Source of the DNA: Antedon mediterranea | Taxonomy: Eukaryota > Echinodermata > Crinoidea > Comatulida > Antedonidae | Reading direction: 5' to 3' | Length of the DNA stretch: 64,000 bases | Assembly: GCF_964355755.1 (NCBI RefSeq) | Contig: NC_092673.1 | Span: forward strand, 20,155,001-20,219,000 | In this document: piece by piece, positions 56,333-64,000 of the stretch | Layout: each line of letters starts with the position of its first letter | Numbering within the stretch: position 1 is the stretch's first letter | Made by a program: the position numbers and the translations under genes | Notes under the pieces: model-generated | What the model was told of the DNA's origin: nothing | The model's database searches: none | What the model saw: the letters and a program-made list of their open reading frames with translations, nothing else

Positions 56333-59300
56333 ACTAGATTTAATTCGTCACTATGACGAATTATAGGTTATATGCATTGATTTAAATAAAGATAATTGAT
56401 TTTTAAAAGATATATTGATTGATTGATTTTCTCAGAATCTTTAATTTTTTATAATATATGATAGGACCTTGCTAACGCGAACACCATAGCCGGTATCACA
56501 ATCCGATCAAAGATCCATATGCGTATAATGTCATAAACCACATTTGCTGTTACATAATAATAAAGACATACGTTAATTTTTATCTAGATTTCATTATAAA
56601 TCATGTGTATAATCTATACACTAAGAAATAAATTTGAACAAACAATACGAATAATAAAAAAAAAATCTTTTTTCGTTTCCCAAGGTGAGACTTGATCTCG
56701 GTACCTTGAATGTCATAGACACGAGCACAGACTACACAACTGACTAAAAGTTGTAGAAAAATTCCTCCGTGTATATACTATGCAGTAACCACTTTGATGC
56801 AAATAGATTATTACATACCGAAATGAATTATAATTTTTTACTATGATGACATCTTTAAAATGTATAAAAATGATGCACTGTCAAACTACATACTTTTAAC
56901 TTTAATATATGAATTTTTGAAGAAAGAAAGTTAATGTTAAGTTTGTTATTTTGGCCTAAGAAAATGTCATAATTTGTTTGATTGTCGAAATTATTTTTTT
57001 TAAATTTAATATGCAATTAATGATGACTTAATCAACTTTTGTTCTCTTCATTTGATAATAAATCATACATATGATACATACACTTCAAGAAAATGAAATA
57101 AAAAATAGGTGTTCCCCTGCATTCTGACGATATATATTAATTTTAAAATTTAGCATATTTTCACCATTTTGTTAACTTATACGTGCGTAGCCAGTCACTT
57201 TTGACGTGCTCGTATAACGCAATTTCGAGTTGAAACCTGAATCAAATATGATGATATTATTAAAGAAAGATTGTAAAACAGAAATCGGGCAAAAAGAGTG
57301 CGCATTAACGTTTAACGCGCAGTGCGCGTGCAAAAATCTGCGCATTCATGGCAATTTTTTAAATGCTTAAAATTGCCTGAAACGTACTCTAATTTCATCG
57401 AAAATAAATTTTGACAATTTTGAACATTTTAAGCACGCGTACGCAAGCGTTTTATGCGCTACGCACGTAATGTTATTGCCATATGATGAAATATGACCTG
57501 AAATTTATGAGTACCAAATTTTGTTTTAATTGTGATTCATGCTTGTGAAGATATGATTACAAACGTGATTTCGTAAAATCGCGCGTAGACCACGTAATTT
57601 TTGATTACGCATCGTGAAAATATAACCACATCGATTCCTGGCCATGAGGAATATACTCTGAAAACTTGACTTAGCTAGATAATGCACGGACAAAATAGTG
57701 CTAAGGAAAGAATAAATAAACTAGATTTAATTCGTCACTATGACGAATTATAGGTTATATGCATTGATTTTAATAAAGATAATTGATTTTTAAAAGATAT
57801 TTTGATTCATTGATTTTCTCAGATTCTTTAATTATTTATAATATATGATAGGACCTTGCTAACGCGAATACAATAGCCGGTATCACAATCCGATCAAAGA
57901 TCCCTCTGCGTATAATGTCATAAACCACATTTGCTGTTACATAATAATAAAGACATAAGTTATTTTTTATCTAGATTTCATTATAAATCATGTGTATAAT
58001 ATATACACTAAGAAATAAATTTGAACAAACAATACGGATAATAAAAAAAAAATCTTATTTCGTTTTCCAAGGTGAGACTCGATCTCGGTACCTTGAGTGC
58101 CATAGACACGAGCACACACCACCGAGCCATGCACAACTGTCTAAAAATTGTAGAAAAATTCCTCCGTGTATTTACTATGCAGTAACCACTTTGGTGCAGA
58201 TAGATTATTACATACCGCAATGAATTATAATTTTTTACTATGATGACATCTCTAAAAATGTACAAAAATGATGCACTGTCAAAATATACTTTTAACTTTA
58301 ATATATGAACTTTTGGAGGAAGAAAGTTAATGTTAAGTTTGTTATTTTGGCCTAAGAAAATGTCATAATTTGTTTGATTGTCGAAATGAATTTTTTTTAA
58401 TTTAATATGCAATTAATTATGGCTTAATCAACTTTTGTTCCCTTAGTTTAATAATAAATCATACATAAGATACATACACTTCAAGAAAATGAAATAAAAA
58501 ATATGTGTTCCCGAGCATTCTGACGATCTATATTAATTTTAAAATTTAGCATATTTTCACCATTTTGTTAACTTACACGTGCGTAGCCTGTCACTTTTGA
58601 CGTGCTCGTATAAGGCAATTACGCGTTGAAAAGTGAATAAAATATGATGATATTATTAAAGAAAGGTTGTACAACCGAAATCGGACAAAAAGAGTGCGCA
58701 TTAACGTATAACGCGCAGTGCGCGTGCAAAAATCTGCGCACTCATGGCAATTTTTTAAACGCTTAAAATTGCCTGAAACGTACTCTAATTTCATCGAAAA
58801 TAAATTTTGACAATTTTGAACATTTTAAGCGCGCGTACGCAAGCGTTATATGCGCTACGCACGTAATTGTATTGCCATATGATGAAATATGACCTGAAAT
58901 TTATGAGTACCAAATTTTGTTTAATTGTGATTCATGCTTGTGAAGATATGATTACAAACGTGATTTCGTAAAATCGCGCGTAGACCGCGTAATTTTTGAT
59001 TACGCATCGTGAAAATATAACCACATCGATTCCTGGCCATAAGGAATATACTCTGAAAAATTTACTTAAATAGATGAAACTGATATCAAGATAATTCACG
59101 GACAAAATAGTGCTAAGGAAAGAATAAATAAACTAGATTTAATTCGTCACTATGACGAATTATAGGTTATATGCATTGATTTAAATAAAGATAATTGATT
59201 TTTAAAAGATATATTGATTGATTGATTGATTTTCTCAGAATCTTTAATTATTTATAATATATGATAGGACTTTGCTAACGCGAACACCATAGCCGGTATC

Positions 59301-61943
59301 ACAATCCGATCAAAGATCCCTCTGCGTATAATGTCATAAACCGCATTTGTTGTTACATAATAATAAAGGCATAAAGTAACTTTTTATCTAGATTTCATTA
59401 TAAATCATGTGTATAATCTATACACTAAGAAATAAATTTGAACAATACGGATAATAAAAAAAAAATCTTATTTCGTTTCCCAATGTGAGACTCGAACTCG
59501 GTACTTTGAATGCCATGACACGAGCACAGACCATCGAGCCATACACAACTGACTAAAAGTTGGAGAAAAATTCCTCCGTGTATTTACTATGCAGTAACCA
59601 CTTTGGTGCAGATAGATTATTACATACCGCAATGAATTATAATGTTTTACTATGATGACATCTTTAAAAATTAAAAAAAATGATGCACTGTCAAACTATA
59701 TACTTTTAACTTTAATATATGAACTTCTTAAGGAAGAAAGTTAACGTTAAGTTTGTTATTTTGGCCTAAGAAAATGTTATAATTTGTTTGATTGTCGAAA
59801 TTAATTTTGTTAAATTTAATGTGCCATTAATGATGACTTAATCAACTTTTGTTCTTCTAATTTCATAACAAATCATACATATGATATATACACTTCAAGA
59901 AAATTAAATAAAAAATACGTGTTCCCGAGCATTCTAACGATATATATTAATTTTAAAATTTAGCATATTTTCACCATTTTGTTAACTTACACGTGCGTAG
60001 CCCGTCACTTTTGACGTGCTCGTATAACGCTGTTTCGCGTTGAAAAGTGAATAAAATATGATGATATTATTAAAGAAAGGTTATACAACAGTAATCGGAC
60101 ACAAACAGTGCGCATTAACGTTTGACGCGCAGTGCGCGTGCAAAAATCTGCGCACTCATGGCAATTTTTTAAACGCTTAAAATTGCCTGAAACGTACTCT
60201 AATTTCATCGAAAATAAATTCTGACAATTTTCAACATTTTAAGCGCGCGTACGCATGCGTTATATGCGCTACGCACGTAATTGTATTGCCATATGATGAA
60301 ATATGACCTGAAATTTATGAGTACCAAATTTTGTTTAAAAGTGATTCTTGTTTGTGAAGATATGATTACAAACGTGATTTCGTTAAATCGCGCGTAGACC
60401 GCGTAATTTTTGATTGCGCATCGTGAAAACATAACCACATCGATTCCTGGCCATAAGGAATATACTCTGAAAAATTGACTTAGATAGATGAAACTGATGC
60501 CAAGATAATTCACGGACAAATAGTGCTAAGGAAAGAATAAATAAACTAGATTTAATTCGTCACTATGACGAATTATAGGTTATATGCATTGATTAAAATA
60601 AAGATAATTGATTTTTAAAAGATATATTGATTCATTGATTTTCTCAGATTCTTTAATTATTTATAATATATGATAGGACCTTGCTAACGCGAACACCATA
60701 GCCGGTATCACAATCCGATCAAAGATCCCTCTGCGTATAATGTCATAAACCGCATTTGTTGTTACATAATAATAAAGACATAAAGTAACTTTTTATCTAG
60801 ATTTCATTATAAATCATGTGTATAATCTATACATAAATAAATTTGAACAATACGGATAATAAAAAAAAAATCTTATTTCGTTTCCCAAGGTGAGACTCGA
60901 ACTCGGTACCTTGAATGCCATTGACACGAGCACAGACCATCGAGCCATACACAACTGACTAAAAGTTGGAGAAAAATTCCTCCGTGTATTTACTATGCAG
61001 TAACCACTTTGGTGCAGATAGATTATTACATACCGCAATGAATTATAATGTTTTACTATGATGACATCTTTAAAAATTAAAAAAAATGATGCACGGTCAA
61101 ACTATATACTTTTAACTTTAATATATGAACTTCTTAAGGAAGAAAGTTAACGTTAAGTTTGTTATTTTGGCCTAAGAAAATGTTATAATTTGTTTGATTG
61201 TCGAAATTAATTTTGTTAAATTTAATATGCCATTAATGATGACTTAATCAACTTTTGTTCTTCTAATTTCATAATAAATCATACATATGATACATACACT
61301 TCAAGAAAATTAAATAAAAAATAGGTGTTCCCGAGCATTCTAACGATATATATTAATTTTAAAATTTAGCATATTTTCACCATTTTGTTAACTTACACGT
61401 GCGTAGCCCGTCACTTTTGACGTGCTCGTATAACGCTGTTTCGCGTTGAAAAGTGAATAAAATATGATGATATTATTAAAGAAAGGTTATACAACAGTAA
61501 TCGGACACAAACAGTGCGCATTAACGTTTGACGCGCAGTGCGCGTGCAAAAATCTGCGCACTCATGGACATTTTTTAAACGCTTAAAATTGCCTGAAACG
61601 TACTCTAATTTCATCGAAAATAAATTCTGACCATTTTCAACATTTTAAGCGCGCGTACGCATGCGTTATATGCGCTACGCACGTAATTGTATTGCCATAT
61701 GATGAAATATGACCTGAAATTTATGAGTACCAAATTTTGTTTAAAAGTGATTCATGTTTGTGAAGATATGATTACAAACGTGATTTCGTTAAATCGCGCG
61801 TAGACCGCGTAATTTCTGATTGCGCATCGTGAAAACATAACCACATCGATTCCTGGCCATAAGGAATATACTCTGAAAAATTGACTTAGATAGATGAAAC
61901 TGATGCCAAGATAATTCACGGACAAATAGTGCTAAGGAAAGAA

Positions 61944-61945
<2 letters not shown>
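56333..61945. repeat. Tandem array of about 1.4-kb units (four copies)
   Basis: Units start (ACTAGATTTAATTCGTCAC) at 56333, 57720, 59132 and 60545, giving periods of 1387, 1412 and 1413 bp. Each begins with a perfect hairpin (arms TAATTCGTCA / TGACGAATTA, loop CTA), then TAGGTTATATGCATTGATT; next comes a minus-strand segment with Pol III-type A (TGGCTCGATGG) and B (GTTCGAGTC) boxes; then a GC-rich centre with GCGCAGTGCGCGTG and GCGCGTACGC. Units 3 and 4 are almost identical. The small minus-strand ORFs that recur in each unit look like by-products. Confidence 0.88.
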
Positions 61946-61982
<37 letters not shown>

Positions 61983-63032
61983 AGATTTTGACAGAATCAA
62001 GAGGTTATATGCATATCATGCATATAACCTAATAAAGATTTTGACAGAATCAAGAGGTTATATGCATGATAATGCATATAACCTAAAAATGGGGGTAACC
62101 TTGCATTCTGATGAACTGTTTCATCTTTAAAAGTAGACATATTTTGGAACATTTTCACAATTTGTTGACGTTTTTGTGCGCAACCTGTCATGTTTAACGT
62201 GCTCGTAGAACGCCATTTCAAGTTGAAAAGTGAATAAAATAACGTAAAATTGTTAACCGAAGATTTAAAAACACAAATCGTGTAAAAGAAATGCTCATAC
62301 GTGTTCCCTGCGCCGTGCGCGCGTAAAAATGTGCGCACCAGTGGTAATTTTTTAAACGCTTAAAATGACCTGAATCGTGCTCTAATTTAATCAGAAATTG
62401 ATTTGAAGCATTTTAAAATTTCAAACGCCATTTACGTGCGCACTTTCTAATGTTACAAATTGCGGTAGCGTTAAAAAAGTTAACTATTGATGTGAAGCAA
62501 ACGTGGCTGAAAATGACGTTAAAAAATATTAATTTGTTTCGAAGTTATAACCAATTTAACATTTTCAGAAAATCACGCGTAACTTACGCTACGCGGCTCT
62601 GACATCGTCAAAAAGCTTGGCTGGACAACTTCAGTAAAATGTCTAAATGCTGAACAAGTTACAACATATTATGTTTACACGTTGAAGAGAAACAGCGTGC
62701 ACAAAATAAGAATAGTAAAATATTTCAAACGCAATTTACGCGAAAACTTTCTAATCTCCAAAAATTTGTTAAACATTCCAAAAGTTAGCCATTGATGTGA
62801 AGAAAACGTGGCTGAAAATTTCGTTAAAAAATATTTATCGGTTTCGAAGTTATGACCAATTTAAGATTTTCAGAAAATTGCGCGTAACTTACGCTACGCG
62901 GATCTGACATTGTCAAAAAGCTTGGCTGAACATCTTCAGTTAAATGTCTAAATGTTGACCAAGTTACAACATGTTATGTTAACACGTTGAAGAGAAAACG
63001 CGTGCACAAAATCTGAGAAAGAAAGAAGAATA
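61946..63032. repeat. Divergent unit with double hairpin
   Basis: Starts with an AAAT microsatellite (61943-61985), then two 13-bp-arm hairpins AGGTTATATGCAT/ATGCATATAACCT at 62002-62030 and 62055-62084. 62090-63030 is distantly homologous to the array centre (ACGTGCTCGTA, TTTTTTAAACGCTTAAAAT) and has an internal near-duplication (about 62490-62700 and 62780-63010). Confidence 0.75.
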
Positions 63033-64000
63033 ACTAGATTTAATTCGTCACTATGACGAATTATAGGTTATATGCATTGATTTAAATAAAGATAATTGAT
63101 TTTTAAAAGATATATTGATTGATTGATTTTCTCAGAATCTTTAATTATTTATAATATATGATAGGACCTTGCTAACGCGAACACCATAGCCGGTATCACA
63201 ATCCGATCAAAGATCCATATACGTATAATGTCATAAACCACATTTTGTTGTTACATAATAATAAAGACATAAGTTAATTTTTATCTAGATTTCATTATAA
63301 ATCATGTATATAATCTATACACTAAGAAATAAATTTGAACAAACAATACGGATAATAAAAAAAAAATCTTATTTCGTTTCCCAAGGTGAGACTCGAACTC
63401 GGTACCTTGAATGCCATTGACACGAGCCCAGACCATCGAGCCATACACAACTGACTAAAAGTTGGAGAAAAATTCCTCCGTGTATTTACTATGCAGTAAC
63501 CACTTTGGTGCAGATAGATTATTACATACCGCAATGAATTATAATGTTTTACTATGATGACATCTTTAAAAATTTTAAAAAATGATGCACTGTCAAACTA
63601 TATACTTTTAACTTTAATATATGAACTTCTTAAGGAAGAAAGTTAACGTTAAGTTTGTTATTTTGGCCTAAGAAAATGTTATAATTTGTTTGATTGTCGA
63701 AATTAATTTTGTTAAATTTGATATGCCATTAATGATGACTTAATCAACTTTTGTTCTTCTAATTTCATAATAAATCATACATATGATACATACACTTCAA
63801 GAAAATTAAATAAAAAATAGGTGTTCCCGAGCATTCTAACGATATATATTAATTTTAAAATTTAGCATATTTTCACCATTTTGTTAACTTACACGTGCGT
63901 AGCCCGTCACTTTTGACGTGCTCGTATAACGCTGTTTCGCGTTGAAAAGTGAATAAAATATGATGATATTATTAAAGAAAGGTTATACAATAGTAATCGG
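63033..64000. repeat. Fifth 1.4-kb unit, cut by the window end
   Basis: Same start as the other units and closest to units 3 and 4. The array continues beyond the window. Confidence 0.88.

Noticed and set aside
56333-64000. Recurrent minus-strand ORFs of 65-134 codons in each 1.4-kb unit
   Set aside because: They repeat only because the DNA repeats; lengths and starts vary between units, and they cross the tRNA-like boxes and GC palindromes. No domain is recognisable.

Overview
The window is metazoan nuclear DNA. It is AT-rich, has many short exons with GT-AG introns, and is crowded with transposable elements; there is no operon-like layout. PAN/apple, EGF, EAR (EPTP) and MAM domains in one modular gene, a DUF4806 gene, BEL/Pao, hAT5-like, MULE and IS3EU-like transposons and a tRNA-type SINE suggest a marine invertebrate deuterostome, possibly an echinoderm. 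That placement is inference. Clusters of the palindromic octamer TAGGCCTA recur through non-coding DNA as a compositional signature.

Layout. 1-4858: a transposon patch with two inverted copies of an IS3EU-like transposase, a Ty3/gypsy pol remnant, a lone HECT C-terminal exon, a TTAA-flanked MITE and a TTCGAA satellite. 5193-16811: paralog A of a secreted modular gene (candidate TATA box and signal-peptide exon, then PAN, EGF, EAR repeats, MAM, EAR repeats, plus strand). 16812-20176: intergenic repeats. 20177-25909, minus strand: a BESS-like fragment and an eight-exon DUF4806 gene. 26100-34720: minisatellites and TIR elements, several arranged as inverted pairs. 34850-54793: paralog B of the modular gene, swollen to 20 kb by a 5'-truncated LINE, an apparently intact autonomous MULE, MITEs, a 1.4-kb repeat unit and a very young BEL/Pao insertion. 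54794-56332: LINE and SINE debris. 56333-64000: a head-to-tail array of about 1.4-kb units that runs off the window.

Paralogs A and B share exon order, phases and mostly exon lengths, so they are a direct tandem duplication. I count seven EAR-like repeats with the MAM domain placed between the fourth and fifth. Both copies are broken, by different lesions. A has a lost splice acceptor, in-frame stops in PAN and MAM, and a hAT element inside the MAM exon. B has frameshifts in EAR and MAM exons, stops in MAM, and an LTR retrotransposon in its last exon. Comparing the two gives empty-site evidence for the insertions.

The best intact coding units are the MULE transposase (seven exons, 851 codons by my splice model, all phases closing) and the DUF4806 gene (eight exons, closing if one A is restored to a homopolymer). 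Three separate reading-frame breaks in the window are one-base deficits in A runs, so assembly error should be excluded before biology is invoked. All coordinates and identities were read by eye; no database search or alignment was run.
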